Notes under the pieces: model-generated
What the model was told of the DNA's origin: nothing
The model's input: the letters and a program-made list of their open reading frames with translations, nothing else
Databases searched by the model: none
Position numbers and translations under genes: made by a program
Assembly: GCA_001931905.2 (NCBI GenBank)
Contig: MSJI02000857.1
Coordinates: forward strand, 1 to 64,000
Source of the DNA: Cladosporium sp. IMV 00045
Taxonomy: Eukaryota > Ascomycota > Dothideomycetes > Cladosporiales > Cladosporiaceae
Reading direction: 5' to 3'
Length of the DNA stretch: 64,000 nt
Shown here: in pieces, positions 9,087 to 19,534 of the stretch
How positions within the stretch are numbered: position 1 is the first letter of the stretch
Layout of the letters: each line of letters begins with the position of its first letter

Positions 9087-11201
9087 TTAGTTCTCCTTTC
9101 CTTCCCCCTCCGAAGGCGATGACAACTGATTCTTCAAGTGCGAAGGCTGAAATCCCGGCGGAAAAGTTGATGCGTTACCACTGGCAAACTGCGCAGCAGG
9201 ACGAGAAACCGGCGGCGGCGTCCAGGACCCAATAGTTTGAGGTTGCTTCAATGGTGATGGTGAGTTCACTGGTGGTTTGTCGCGCTTTTGAGCGTCGACT
9301 TCAGCCTTCCACGGTGGGACCCAGGTGAGTTGGTTCATAGTCGGTGCCATGACCACTGGGACGAATACATCCTGCTTTTGCCTTTGCTCTTGTCCCTGTG
9401 GCATTTGAGGCGCTGCCGGGACCAGACGCTGGCGCGTTGGCTCTGCGGCCTCTGCTGCCGTGCGTTTGAGCGGTCTTTGCTGCTTGGTCTCTGCCTTGAA
9501 CTCCTGGCGCTCCTTCTGCTGCCGGAGTTCCTGTTCTTCCTCCTTGACCTTAGCAAGCCTCGCCTCCTCTTCGCGCTGGTGCTGCTGCTCTTGTTCCTTG
9601 CGCTGTTGATCCAAGCGCTGTTGATCCAAGCGCTGTTGTTCTAGGCGCTGTTGTTCCATACGCTGCTCCGCTAAGCGCTTTTCTTCGATGCGCTTTTGCT
9701 CCAATTGCTGTGTTTCCAGACGACGTGCTTCCGCGCGCTCTTGTTCCCGGCGTTGCTGCTCCTTGCGCTGATGTTCTTGCGCTGCAAGAACAAACTCGAT
9801 GCGCAATGATGTTTCGTGGCCTTTTCCAATCCCAGTCTTGACTCTCTGAACATTGGAAGCAACGTGCTTGATATACTCGACGTCGTCCGAGTACTGCCTT
9901 GCGAGTTTGTCCAACGTACACATGACACTCTCCACAACCGGGACAGCAGTCTCAATGTCTGCTTTGCTGAGCTTTCGCAGGTCCCAGCTGGCATCGATAT
10001 TCGTGCACACCCACTCGTACCAAAAGAGGAAATTGAGTCTGACGTTGTCGAGCCAGATCAACTTGCTCTCAGCGGTAAATGCCATGACTTGCTCAGGCTG
10101 GTCACTGATGCTCCGCAGCCAGACTCCCAATTCTTTGCGAGCGCCGGAACAGTTCATGTACAGCAAGACGTTTCGTGGGCGGTAGTAGAGGTCCCTGGTA
10201 GTTGTTGTCTTGGCTGACTCGACATCTGCAGCAACAGGCTTGAAGTTGGCGGTGGCATTGCTGTATGCCCCGGTGATTGAGACTCCGGCGTGCAGAGGAG
10301 ATGCGGGGGCAGCGACTGGCTCGACGGAAGGCTTAGTCGTCTCGACCGTTTTATCAACGGCTCTGTTGGCTGGGATGTTCGCAATGGGCGCAGGAGGGTC
10401 TTGAGCGAAGCGAACGCTTTTTTGCTTCAGCTGCTGAGACTCGACAGCTTTAGAGCTATCTTTTGCGCCGGTATCTTCGGTGACATTGCTACCATGGGGA
10501 TTGGTGTTGTGCCCCTGCTCTCCGACTTCTCGCTTTCGTACTGCCATGTTGACGGCAGTGCGACGAGCCCAGGGGGGTGGTTGAGAGGCTAACACACCCG
10601 TCCTCGGATTAACGAGTCGATCAGCGCGAGGAACGAGGCCATTGTATTTGCTCTCTGCTGGGTCCGGGTAGTATTCGTGAGCAGACGGGTATACAGGCGG
10701 TTGAGGAGCAGTGACTGGGAAGATTTCGCAAGCAGACAGATGTACAGGCGGCAGAGGAGCAGCGTCAGGGTAACGAGCTCTGGGTTTGTGATAATGCGGA
10801 AAGGCAGTCTCGTATGAGGGTTCTGACTCGCGCCATGATAAGTCCGGCAGCGAAGTTGGAAAGGTACCATGTTCTTGAAAGTGCGCAACGAGGCCCTTGC
10901 GACGTGCTGTGGAGTTCGGCACTGGAGACGATGGTGTGTGGGAGAGCGGAGAGATCACGTTCTCTGAGTCTGGGAGCGAGGAGGGAAAGGTTCCGTGTTT
11001 CTGGAAGTGCGCAACGAGGCCTTGACAGGCTGACCTAGGGCTTGGACCTGGAGGAGATGGTGGGCGGGAGAGCGGAGATGTTGTGGCTTCAGAAGGGTGG
11101 CGGAGGTCTTTGATGTAGTTGGAGACGTCGATGATGAGAAACCCAAAGGCGTACAGCAAGGCTATGCTGATAGCCATCTCGAGGGTCTCAGTGACAATCA
11201 T
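9087..11201 (-). CDS. orphan protein: N-terminal anchor, duplicated motif, long coiled coil
   Basis: 704 residues from the ATG at 11199-11201, no intron seen. Residues about 8-25 form one hydrophobic helix (ISIALLYAFGFLIIDVS). A Pro/Ser-rich region follows, in which the block GLVAHFQxHGTFPxSLPD occurs twice about 45 residues apart. The middle (about 330-470) looks folded. Residues about 475-590 form a highly charged Q/E/R coiled coil with five-residue steps (RLEQQ, RLDQQ). The tail is Pro-rich. I recognise no family. The layout suggests a tail projecting from a membrane (inference). Confidence 0.65.
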   Translation of the reverse strand: MIVTETLEMAISIALLYAFGFLIIDVSNYIKDLRHPSEATTSPLSRPPSPPGPSPRSACQGLVAHFQKHGTFPSSLPDSENVISPLSHTPSSPVPNSTARRKGLVAHFQEHGTFPTSLPDLSWRESEPSYETAFPHYHKPRARYPDAAPLPPVHLSACEIFPVTAPQPPVYPSAHEYYPDPAESKYNGLVPRADRLVNPRTGVLASQPPPWARRTAVNMAVRKREVGEQGHNTNPHGSNVTEDTGAKDSSKAVESQQLKQKSVRFAQDPPAPIANIPANRAVDKTVETTKPSVEPVAAPASPLHAGVSITGAYSNATANFKPVAADVESAKTTTTRDLYYRPRNVLLYMNCSGARKELGVWLRSISDQPEQVMAFTAESKLIWLDNVRLNFLFWYEWVCTNIDASWDLRKLSKADIETAVPVVESVMCTLDKLARQYSDDVEYIKHVASNVQRVKTGIGKGHETSLRIEFVLAAQEHQRKEQQRREQERAEARRLETQQLEQKRIEEKRLAEQRMEQQRLEQQRLDQQRLDQQRKEQEQQHQREEEARLAKVKEEEQELRQQKERQEFKAETKQQRPLKRTAAEAAEPTRQRLVPAAPQMPQGQEQRQKQDVFVPVVMAPTMNQLTWVPPWKAEVDAQKRDKPPVNSPSPLKQPQTIGSWTPPPVSRPAAQFASGNASTFPPGFQPSHLKNQLSSPSEGEGKEN
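9600..9735 (-). repeat. 15-bp tandem repeat coding for a five-residue coiled-coil unit
   Basis: Within the orphan gene at 9087-11201, successive 15-bp units of the form GCGCTGTTGNTCNA (plus strand) encode QQRL(D/E)-type pentapeptides on the minus strand. Copies are nearly identical near 9605-9650 and decay on both sides. This looks like slippage-driven expansion inside a coiled coil. Confidence 0.7.
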
Positions 11202-11770
11202 TTTGAAGCGATTGTGGTGTCGAATTTTGGTTGCTGGTAGGTGTGTGTTTGCACGTATGTGTGTGGTGTCGAGATATCTTTTGTGGTGCTAGGAGCAATA
11301 CTTTAGGCAGCCGTGAAGGGAGCGGGAGGGAAACCCGGTGGCGGGAGGAAGTGAAGTGAATGTTTGAAGTGAAAGTGGGGCATCGCAGAGTGTGTGGGCT
11401 TTATCGAAGGGTTGAGAGAAGTCACGATAGAATGGGTTGCCTTGTGAAGTGAAGTCTCATAGTTTCGCATAGCATCGAGAGTTCGCAAAAGTAGAATTGA
11501 AATCCAAGACAAGACCTTCTACCAACTCTGAGCTCGAAACCCTCCCCCATGTGCGAATAGAGCCATGTTCGAAAAGTACCAACGAGTCTGAAGAATCTGC
11601 TACAATCAACATCAATATCCAGTACTTATTCGGAAGCGACGAGCGCTTACCTCTCCTGCAAGTTACTTCTTTGTCGACAAACGCTGCTCGTAGAGAAAGC
11701 TGAGAACGAAATTGTTGTTTGCCGCGTTCAAGCAGAACTGTGGTAAAAGCAGCCCAGCAGATACGCTCCC
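11202..11770. other. intergenic region, nothing recognised
   Basis: 569 bp between two minus-strand orphans. It may contain an extra 3' exon of the gene ending at 11771, discussed under that gene. Confidence 0.35.
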
Positions 11771-12298
11771 TCAGACACTCACAAGATACGGTTTTTGTGG
11801 TGTTCTTGGGAGCCGTCGAGTAGGACTGACATGATGATCGTCAGAAGGCAAGAGCAAGAAGGTTAGACTGTCTTCTTTGGGCTCCACTTCCTGTTCCTCC
11901 GCCTCCTCCTCTGCCTCCTTCTCCATCACCCTCGCCATTCTCTGCTTCCACGCCTCCTCACCATCTTGCTCTATCCAGCCGTCGAGCACACTGTTGAAGT
12001 GACTCGACACTGGAGATGGAGTACTGACGGTGCTCGTTAGCTGACGCTTGTCAGGAACCCAAGCAAACGGCCTCGTAACGACGTGGAGCAATGTCTGAGC
12101 AGCGCGTTGCAAGAGACCGTAGACGAGCAGCACAAAGACGAAGCCCTTGGTTTCTGTGAGGAGGGCGATGAGATTGTAGTAGCGAGCGAGCAGAGTGTGT
12201 AATCCGTATCGAGGAAGACCAGGGTTGAAGTATCGAATGTAGAAGTAAGCAATGACAACGAAAGCATATCCGATGCCCATCCAATCGTCCGCAGTCAT
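11771..12298 (-). CDS. small orphan membrane protein with acidic tail
   Basis: 175 residues from the ATG at 12296-12298. Two hydrophobic segments are visible: residues about 7-22 (IGYAFVVIAYFYIRYF) and about 52-75 (VFVLLVYGLLQRAAQTLLHVV). An acidic stretch (KEAEEEAEEQEVEP) and a polar tail follow. The last codons contain GTGAGT, a perfect splice donor. If it splices to an acceptor near 11726, the reading frame continues for about 24 more residues, so the C-terminus is uncertain. No family recognised. The gene is divergent from KAR2. Confidence 0.5.
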   Translation of the reverse strand: MTADDWMGIGYAFVVIAYFYIRYFNPGLPRYGLHTLLARYYNLIALLTETKGFVFVLLVYGLLQRAAQTLLHVVTRPFAWVPDKRQLTSTVSTPSPVSSHFNSVLDGWIEQDGEEAWKQRMARVMEKEAEEEAEEQEVEPKEDSLTFLLLPSDDHHVSPTRRLPRTPQKPYLVSV

Positions 12299-13272
12299 TT
12301 TGATGCTCGAGTCGACGTAACAATGTTTAGTCCTGACGAAATTTGGGTTTGCAGGATCGGTCGTTGAATATCGTGATGCGCTGCACGCTCAGCGCAGGTG
12401 AATGCACGTAGGCAGACAACGCGAACAAAACATCGCGTACGTGATGGAAATCACATGTGAATAACCCCGTGAGCCTTGTGAATTTCACCTACCTGATGCT
12501 ACCAGCTGCATCTGTGACTCCAGTGTACGTGAATTGCTGCCATGGTATAGCAGAACAAAGAAGCACAAATGGGTACGTATCCCACCATGTGTTGTCTCGA
12601 ATTTGCATGATCATGTGTTGTTTCAAGTCACTGATGAGAAAGAATGCTGAAGACATGTCAGTCTCTCATGATGAGTGAGGTGTAAGTAAGCCAATATTAG
12701 AGACTCACAGACCATGACATAACTAGGTAAGGAAAAGTGTTTTACCATGTGCTGGACTATACCACGATGGTTCGGCGTTCGCTTGTGGCAAAGCCGTGCA
12801 AGTGAACAACATGCGAACAAGTGTCTTCATGCCTCGGTCATTCTCGAAGTATCGTGAAGCCGCAGTCACAGAACAGTCATGGTTTCATTAGGCAATTAGG
12901 CAGTTTTAGCATCATATGAAGGAGCAGTAAAGTGACATCTGTCGTCTAAAGATATAAGGAGGCAGACCCTTGCCAAGCCTTCCGAGTGATGCAAGTTGGC
13001 CTTTCATCACTCCGGACAGCTGGCGGCGGGCGTGAGTATCAGATCGCGGCCGTTCAAATACTTCATTGATCTCCCTCTCCACTACCTTTCTCATTCTCCT
13101 TCTCTACCCTATACCCACCCAATACCCTTACCTCATCGGCACAGGGTTGATTACTCTGCTATCCCAATTCATTGGGCACCCGCCGGCGAAAAGCTTAAAG
13201 AGCTGTCTACTGTGACTGCTCAAGCTACACCAAAACCCATCCTCCCACACGCCACAGGCCAGCCTCTTCACG
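12299..13272. other. divergent promoter region upstream of KAR2
   Basis: 974 bp holding the KAR2 promoter and probably that of the small membrane-protein gene. A strong pyrimidine tract lies at about 13073-13135, common just upstream of fungal transcription starts. A CCAAT palindrome is listed separately. No other gene seen. Confidence 0.5.
13163..13176. promoter_or_regulatory. palindromic CCAAT-box pair upstream of KAR2
   Basis: CCCAATTCATTGGG is a perfect inverted repeat with a 2-bp centre, 97 bp before the KAR2 ATG. It gives a CCAAT box on each strand. CCAAT boxes bind the Hap/NF-Y complex, and CCAAT forms half of the mammalian ER-stress element. The second half here (ACCCG at the right spacing) is only a partial match to CCACG, so the ER-stress link is speculative. 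Confidence 0.3.
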
Positions 13273-15542
13273 ATGGCTCGGTACTCTAGAGACCAGCGCC
13301 GCCGGTCAGCGCCCACCACCTCGCCGTGGATGACCATGTTCTACATTTGCGCCCTCGTCCTGGCGCCCATGCTCTTCATGGGCATGATTCCTGCGGCCAA
13401 CGCTCAGGAGGAGGCCAAGGACACCTCTGTCACTGGACCTGGTAAGTCAATGGATACCCGCTCGAGCGTTGCATGGGCTGCACCACATGGAAAGGCGACC
13501 AGGAACGACGCATCAGTTTCACGGAACAATTGAGGCTAACTTCAAAATCACAGTCATCGGTATTGATCTCGGAACCACCTACTCTTGCGTTGGTATCATG
13601 AAGGGCGGCAAGGTCGAAATCCTTGTCAACGACCAGGGTAACCGTATCACGCCTTCTTGGGTCGCATGGAACGACGAGGAGCGCCTCGTCGGTGACGCCG
13701 CAAAGAACCAGGCCTCCGCCAACCCTCACCGCACCATCTTCGACATCAAGCGTCTCATTGGCAGGAAGTTTGCCGAGAAGGACATTCAGAAGGACATCAA
13801 GCACTTTCCCTTCAAGGTTGTTGAGAAGAACGGCCAGCCTCGCGTTCGCGTTGAGGTTTCTGGGTAAGGACAAGAACTCCGAGGTACAAATGAGACAAGA
13901 GCTGACAAACAATGCAGTGACGAGAAGACCTTCACCCCCGAGGAGGTTTCGTCCATGATTCTCGGCAAGATGAAGGAGGTCGCTGAGCAGTACCTTGGCG
14001 AGAAGGTCGTCAACGCTGTTGTTACCGTCCCCGCCTACTTCAACGACGCTCAGCGTGCCGCCACCAAGGACGCTGGCACTATCGCCGGTCTTAACGTCAT
14101 GCGTGTGGTCAACGAGCCCACCGCCGCCGCCCTCGCCTACGGTCTCGACAAGACCGACCAGGAGCGCCAGATCATCGTCTACGATCTTGGTGGTGGTACC
14201 TTCGATGTCTCCATCTTGACCGTCGACCAGGGTGTTTTCGAGGTCCAGGCCACCGCCGGTGACACCCACCTTGGTGGTGAGGACTTTGACCAGCGCGTCG
14301 TCGACTACTTCACCAAGCTCTACAACAAGAAGCACGACACCGACATCACCAAGAACCCTAAGTCCATGTCCAAGCTGAAGCGCGAGGTTGAGAAGGCCAA
14401 GCGCACTCTCTCCAGCCAAATGAGCACCAAGATTGAGATCGAGGCCTTCCACGAGGGCAACGACCTCTCCGAGACTCTCACCCGCGCCAAGTTCGAGGAG
14501 CTGAACAACGACCTCTTCAAGAAGACCCTCAAGCCGGTCGAGCAGGTCCTCAAGGACGCCAAGCTGAAGAAGAGCGACATTGACGACATTGTTCTCGTTG
14601 GTGGTTCTACTCGTATTCCCAAGGTTCAGGCCATGTTGGAGGACTACTTCGGCAAGAAGGCTTCGAAGGGTATTAACCCCGACGAGGCCGTCGCCTACGG
14701 TGCCGCCGTTCAGGGTGGTGTTCTTTCCGGCGAGGAGGATGCTAAGGAGATCGTCCTCATGGATGTGAACCCTCTTACCCTCGGTATCGAGACCACCGGC
14801 GGTGTCATGACCCACCTGATCAAGCGTGGTACCACCATTCCTACCAAGAAGAGCCAGATCTTCTCCACCGCTGCTGACAACCAGCCTGTGGTTCTGATCC
14901 AGGTCTTCGAGGGTGAGCGTACCATGACTAAGGACAAGTAAGTCAACGAAGGCAGCAATGCAGGAAAGTTTACAAGCTAACCCAATCTCTAACAGCAACC
15001 TTCTCGGCAAATTCGAGCTTTCTGGCATTCCCCCTGCGCCTCGCGGCCAGCCCCAGATCGAGGTCCAGTTCGAGCTGGACGCGAACGGTCTTCTCAAGGT
15101 CAGCGCTGGTGACAAGGGCAGCGGCAAGAGCGAGTCTATCACCATCACCAACGACAAGGGCCGTCTCAGCGCCGAGGAAATCGAGCGCATGGTCGAGGAG
15201 GCTGAGAAGTACGCCGAGGAGGACAAGGCCACCCGCGAGCGCATTGAGTCTCGCAACGGTCTCGAGAACTACGCCTACTCTCTCAAGAACCAGCTCAACG
15301 ACGATGACGGACTTGGCGGCAAGATCGACGAGGACGACAAGGAGACTCTTCTTGAGGCCGTTAAGGAGGCCCAGGACTGGCTCGAGGAGAACGCGGCCAC
15401 CGCCACCTCCGAGGACTTTGACGAGCAGAAGCAGAAGCTGAGCGATGTCGCATACCCGATCACCTCCAAGCTTTACGAGGGCGGTGCCGGCGGCATGCCC
15501 GACTACGATGACGACGAGCCTGCTGGCCACGACGAGTTGTAG
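13273..15542 (+). CDS. KAR2: ER Hsp70 chaperone BiP/Kar2
   Basis: Four exons: 13273-13441, 13554-13863, 13918-14937 and 14996-15542, joining in frame to 681 residues. An N-terminal hydrophobic segment (about residues 20-45) is the ER signal. The ATPase domain starts with [12 protein letters not shown] (about 59-70) and has [10 protein letters not shown]. The substrate-binding domain and lid follow, and the protein ends in HDEL, the fungal ER-retrieval signal. Introns have GTAAGT/GTAAGG donors and CTAAC/CTGAC branch sites. BiP folds secretory proteins, drives post-translational translocation and restrains the unfolded-protein sensor Ire1. The cytosolic part before the signal is a little long but the start is the only upstream ATG in frame. 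Codon use is strongly biased to C-ending codons, as in highly expressed genes. Confidence 0.97.
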
Positions 15543-16014
15543 ACGGGACATCCCCATACGTGGATGAAATTAAAATCCCTTTTTGACGTTTGCACGGTTT
15601 CTGTTCTTGTTCCTCTACTTTTGAATTGTGGATAATACGCGGCATTTCAAGAAAATCCCGAAAAAGGCTTTCTCTTGCGCGGACTCCTTGAGTGTTTGGG
15701 GGAGTCGGCCTATTGTTTGCGATAGATTTTGTTACATGAAACAATTTGATGCCAATTTCCAACCATACCTATCATATTGTATCGCTTCGAGTCCTGCATT
15801 ATGAGGATTGTCAAATGTTCCGTTCATGAGCAGTCAACGCAGCGTTCTCTACGGTGACGTGACTTATCTATGAAGCCCTTCGCCAAGTTTCAAGATCTTT
15901 TGCCAATTCTACAGATTTACAAGATACGAGATTACTACAACAGATCAATTGCCGGAATCGAATCCCAATCATCATGAGAGACAAAATTAACAGCTCATAG
16001 TCATCCGACAGATA
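15543..16014. other. convergent 3' intergenic region
   Basis: 472 bp between the convergent KAR2 and alcohol dehydrogenase genes, presumably two 3' UTRs. No gene seen. Confidence 0.5.
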
Positions 16015-17372
16015 TCACAACTTACTCTCCACGCCCACATTCGGCCCTGGATCCTCGCCGACCTTCAACACCACCCTCCCAGCCACATCCCCTCTCTCCA
16101 ACTCCTCATAAACCCTCGCCAACTCCCCAAACTCCCTCACAAACACCTTCGGCCTCACCTTCCCAGCCCTCACAAGCTCCACAGCTTCCAAACACTCCTT
16201 CAGGTTCCCCACCAAATTCCCCTTGATCGTCAACCCCTTGATCACGACCTCAGACACGGGCGTCAAAAACTGCCCGCCACCCGGTGGAATTCCGATGCAG
16301 CAGAGCGTCCCTTCCGTGCGTAGCAGGGAGGCGGCGGTTGCGAAAGCGGCGTTGGAGCCGGCGGTTACGATCACGGCGTCGGCGCCTTTGTTGGCGGTAA
16401 GGGCGTCGATTGCTGCGCGGAGGTTGGGGGTGGTGCGGAAGTCGATGAAGGAGGCGCCGAGGGAGGTTATCAGGTCGCGCTTTTGGGGGCCGGTGTCGAT
16501 GCCGGTGACCTGGATGGAAAGGTTTGGTTAGTTGATCTTCGCAGTTGCAGATGTGCAAAGGATGCCTTTTCTCGAAGATGGTTAGTCAAGGGCTGGTGGA
16601 ACGTACTGCGAGTTCGTCAGCATCGTCTTTGCGGCGTTGTCGAGGATTGTCGAGGACTACTAACCGAAAGGAGTACGAAGCAGTCCATATTGCACGGCAA
16701 AGTGACCCAGTCCACCTCCAGCGCCTAGAACTACAAGATGCGAAGACGGCTTGAGATTGGCATTCATCACCGCCTTGTACGCCGTCAGACCAGCACACAG
16801 CGTTGGCGCCGCAAGCACGGGGTCCACATCTTGCGGTAAGAGAGTCAAATAGCCAGCGTCAAGGCAGACGTATTCCTGGAACGCGCCGTCTTCGTGATGC
16901 AAATGATTCGTGGGCTTCAAAGAGCCAACCCCAGAACAGTATTGCTCCGTACCTGCGAGACATGCATCGCAGCGACGGCAGATTCGCGAGCTGAAGCGGA
17001 TTCCGACGAGAGCTCCTAGATGGATTGACGGGTCTTGTTGTGGGATGCCAGGGCCCAGAGCAATGATTCGGCCAACACCTTCGTGGCCGCCGATGTGAGG
17101 GAGTTTGATCGCTGTGATGGGCTTGCCGTCTGGTCCTGCTGCTGTGCCTCTGGCGGTGTGGAGGTCTTGAATATGACAATCAGCGTACCACCAAGAAAAG
17201 CGTCTGTTTACGATGGCCTACCACTCTGACACACGCCAGTGTAGAGGACTTTGGCAAGGACTTCGTCTTGGCCTGGCAATTTGACGGGATAGTCGTTGAC
17301 GAACTCGACTGGGTCGCCAAGTTGGCGTACCATCGCAGCCTTCTGAGTCTTGGGGATTGTCACCGATGGCAT
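16015..17372 (-). CDS. zinc-dependent alcohol dehydrogenase (MDR family)
   Basis: Proposed exons are 17372-17222, 17165-16677, 16626-16607 and 16509-16015, giving 384 residues in frame. The catalytic-zinc ligand Cys48 (GVCQSD) and GGHEGVG (His78-Glu79) are present, as is the structural-zinc set Cys113, Cys116, Cys119, Cys127. The Rossmann motif GAGGGLG is near residue 195, and the cofactor strand VTGIDTG is in the last exon. This is the NAD-dependent medium-chain ADH family close to yeast Adh1. The third exon is only 20 nt and adds a DDADELA-like insertion where relatives have about seven residues, so the joint between exons 2 and 4 is the least certain part. The intron before the last exon is clear (GTACGT, CAACTAACC, CCAG). 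Confidence 0.85.
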
Positions 17373-18164
17373 TGTGATGCTGGAGTTGAAAACCGTATGT
17401 TCAGCTGTCAGGGTGAGTAGTGGTCAGTCCTCTCTCGTCAATCAACACAGGTCTCTGTGTGCTCGCAATGATCAAGTCGTCGTCGACGAAGCAATGTCGG
17501 TTGCAACCCAGAGAGGTAAGGTAACGGCAAGGTCTAGAAACGAAACCATCGATTTATATACTTATAGAAGCAATGCAGCCCCATTGCAGCTGAAGCTCGT
17601 GTGCCGCTGAAGTTCTGCCTCAAAATGCTGTTTTTGGTACCTCGAGAGGGGAAGCTCCTGCGTTATTGAAGAACCTCATCGGCTCGCATGTTGACCCCTC
17701 GCAGCCCTTTTGACCAAAGGTCGTCTCGGTGAAGCTCCATGGTAAGAAAATGGCTGCTGAGAATCTCTTCGAGACATCAACAGATTGGTGGTGTACCTAT
17801 CATTTTTTTTTTGTATACATGACAAACAAGCTCGAACGAGCTCGAACCAGTGAGAGAGATCGTTCGAATCCATCACGTTTTGGCTATTTCAAGCATCAGA
17901 TTCGCGCATTAGAAAGAAATTCAAAACATGACTAGCTGCATTCCACAACATTACTAGAGCTCATTCAACATTGATTGACACTGTTCGCAAAGTAAGGTAC
18001 GTGTATATGGTAGTAGATACATGTAAGGTAGCCATGAGATTTTACCCTTCGGAGATGCATCGGCCGAGCTTCACTTCTTCATCACTTCGAAAAAAGTTGA
18101 ATTACATCGGTATCACAATAAACCATTTACTCATCACGGATAACATATTTCATTCTTGGCCACA
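17373..18164. other. divergent intergenic region, ADH / TRM7
   Basis: 792 bp between divergent starts. One T-loop-like heptamer (TTCGAAT near 17866) has no matching tRNA body. No gene seen. Confidence 0.45.
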
Positions 18165-19289
18165 ATGGGTAAATCTTCAAAAGACAAGCGTGATGCCTAC
18201 TACCGCCTGGCTAAGGAGCAAGGATGGCGTGCACGCTCTGCCTTCAAGCTCCTGCAGCTCGACGAGGAATTTGATCTTTTCGAGGGAGTCACCAGAGTCG
18301 TCGACTTATGTGCCGCACCTGGAAGCTGGTCTCAAGTCTTGTCCCGAGTCTTGATCAAAGGCGAGCGAGTAGGCCGTGCAGCATGGGAAGACAAGCGACA
18401 CAAGGAATTGCTCCGTCTTCGCCAGAATGGATCTGAGGAAACGGCGAATAGTGTTGAGCCCGAAGCTCCAGCCAACGAGCCCAGAAAGGATGTCAAAATT
18501 GTTTCTATCGACCTTCAGCCCATGTCTCCATTGGAAGGCATTACTTGCTTGAAGGCAGATATCACGCATCCGTCGACCATTCCACTCTTGCTCAATGCTC
18601 TGGATCCAGACTTTGTCCCGACGTCAACATCCATTGAGGCCGCGCAGCCTGTGGACCTGGTGCTCTCCGATGGCGCCCCAGATGTCACTGGACTTCATGA
18701 CCTGGACATCTATATTCAATCCCAGCTTTTATGGGCTGCACTGAACCTCGCTCTTTGTGTGCTCAAACCTGGTGGCAAATTCGTCGCAAAGATCTTCAGA
18801 GGCAAAGACGTCGACCTACTTTACGCTCAAATGAAGATTCTTTTCGAGCACGTCACTGTCGCAAAGCCTCGGAGTAGCAGAGCTAGCTCTGTAGAAGCAT
18901 TTATTGTCTGTACGAACTTCCAGCCACCTAAGGGATTCAAGGCAAGTCTGGAAAACCCGCTTGGAGCAGGACGCACCATCAAGCCTACTGGAGAAGCGAA
19001 ACGGGAACGCACACAAGCTTGCCGGAGAAAGAGAGAGGATGGCATTACGGAACTTGAGCTTGGCTCCGACACCGAGGATGAAGATGAAGCCAACAGGTGG
19101 ATCGCGCCTTTCCTTGCTTGTGGTGACTTGAGTGCATTCGATGCAGACGCCAGCCACAAACTCCCCGAGGGGCATGTCAGTCTGGATCCTGTGCAGCCAC
19201 CTACAGCTCCGCCCTACAAGAGAGCATTGGAAGAGAGGAAGAAGATGGGTGGTGCTTATGGAAAGACCAAACTTGGAGAGATGAAATAG
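18165..19289 (+). CDS. TRM7: tRNA 2'-O-ribose methyltransferase Trm7 (FtsJ family)
   Basis: 374 residues from the ATG at 18165; the frame extends three codons further but without ATG. The start GKSSKDKRDAYYRLAKEQGW is diagnostic of Trm7. The catalytic K-D-K-E set is visible as Lys28 (SAFKLLQLDE), an Asp in LSDGAPDVTG (about 170), a Lys in GGKFVAKIF (about 209) and a Glu in SVEAFIV (about 245). The SAM-binding motif is DLCAAPGSWSQV (about 48-59). Trm7 methylates positions 32 and 34 of anticodon loops in the cytoplasm, with partners Trm732 and Rtt10 in yeast. Compared with yeast there is a ~40-residue hydrophilic insertion after the SAM motif and a longer C-terminal tail. Confidence 0.95.
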   Translation: MGKSSKDKRDAYYRLAKEQGWRARSAFKLLQLDEEFDLFEGVTRVVDLCAAPGSWSQVLSRVLIKGERVGRAAWEDKRHKELLRLRQNGSEETANSVEPEAPANEPRKDVKIVSIDLQPMSPLEGITCLKADITHPSTIPLLLNALDPDFVPTSTSIEAAQPVDLVLSDGAPDVTGLHDLDIYIQSQLLWAALNLALCVLKPGGKFVAKIFRGKDVDLLYAQMKILFEHVTVAKPRSSRASSVEAFIVCTNFQPPKGFKASLENPLGAGRTIKPTGEAKRERTQACRRKREDGITELELGSDTEDEDEANRWIAPFLACGDLSAFDADASHKLPEGHVSLDPVQPPTAPPYKRALEERKKMGGAYGKTKLGEMK

Positions 19290-19534
19290 ACCTGTGAATG
19301 CCCTCTAGTACTCTTCACTTTTGCGACAATGGCCACCAAGTCTGCAGTCAGCTCTAGTCCGAGGAATCCGCGTTCTATTCACGTGATCGATTGCGTTGGG
19401 ACGGAAGTGAATTGGTATTTCGTCAACACACACGACGTCGAAAATACTACAATACTACACAAGCGAGCCCAGCTCTGCAGCTTCATACACAACGCTCTAT
19501 CTCAGTCGCTATTACCTACACACATCCGCTCAGC

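Noticed and set aside
13430..15256. 608-codon open frame antisense to KAR2
   Set aside because: Long antisense ORFs are a known by-product of Hsp70 coding sequence and biased codons. It ignores the clear introns of KAR2 and has no family resemblance.
17860..17880. T-loop-like TTCGAAT, possible tRNA B box
   Set aside because: The stem pairs badly and no A box or acceptor stem is found at the right distance.
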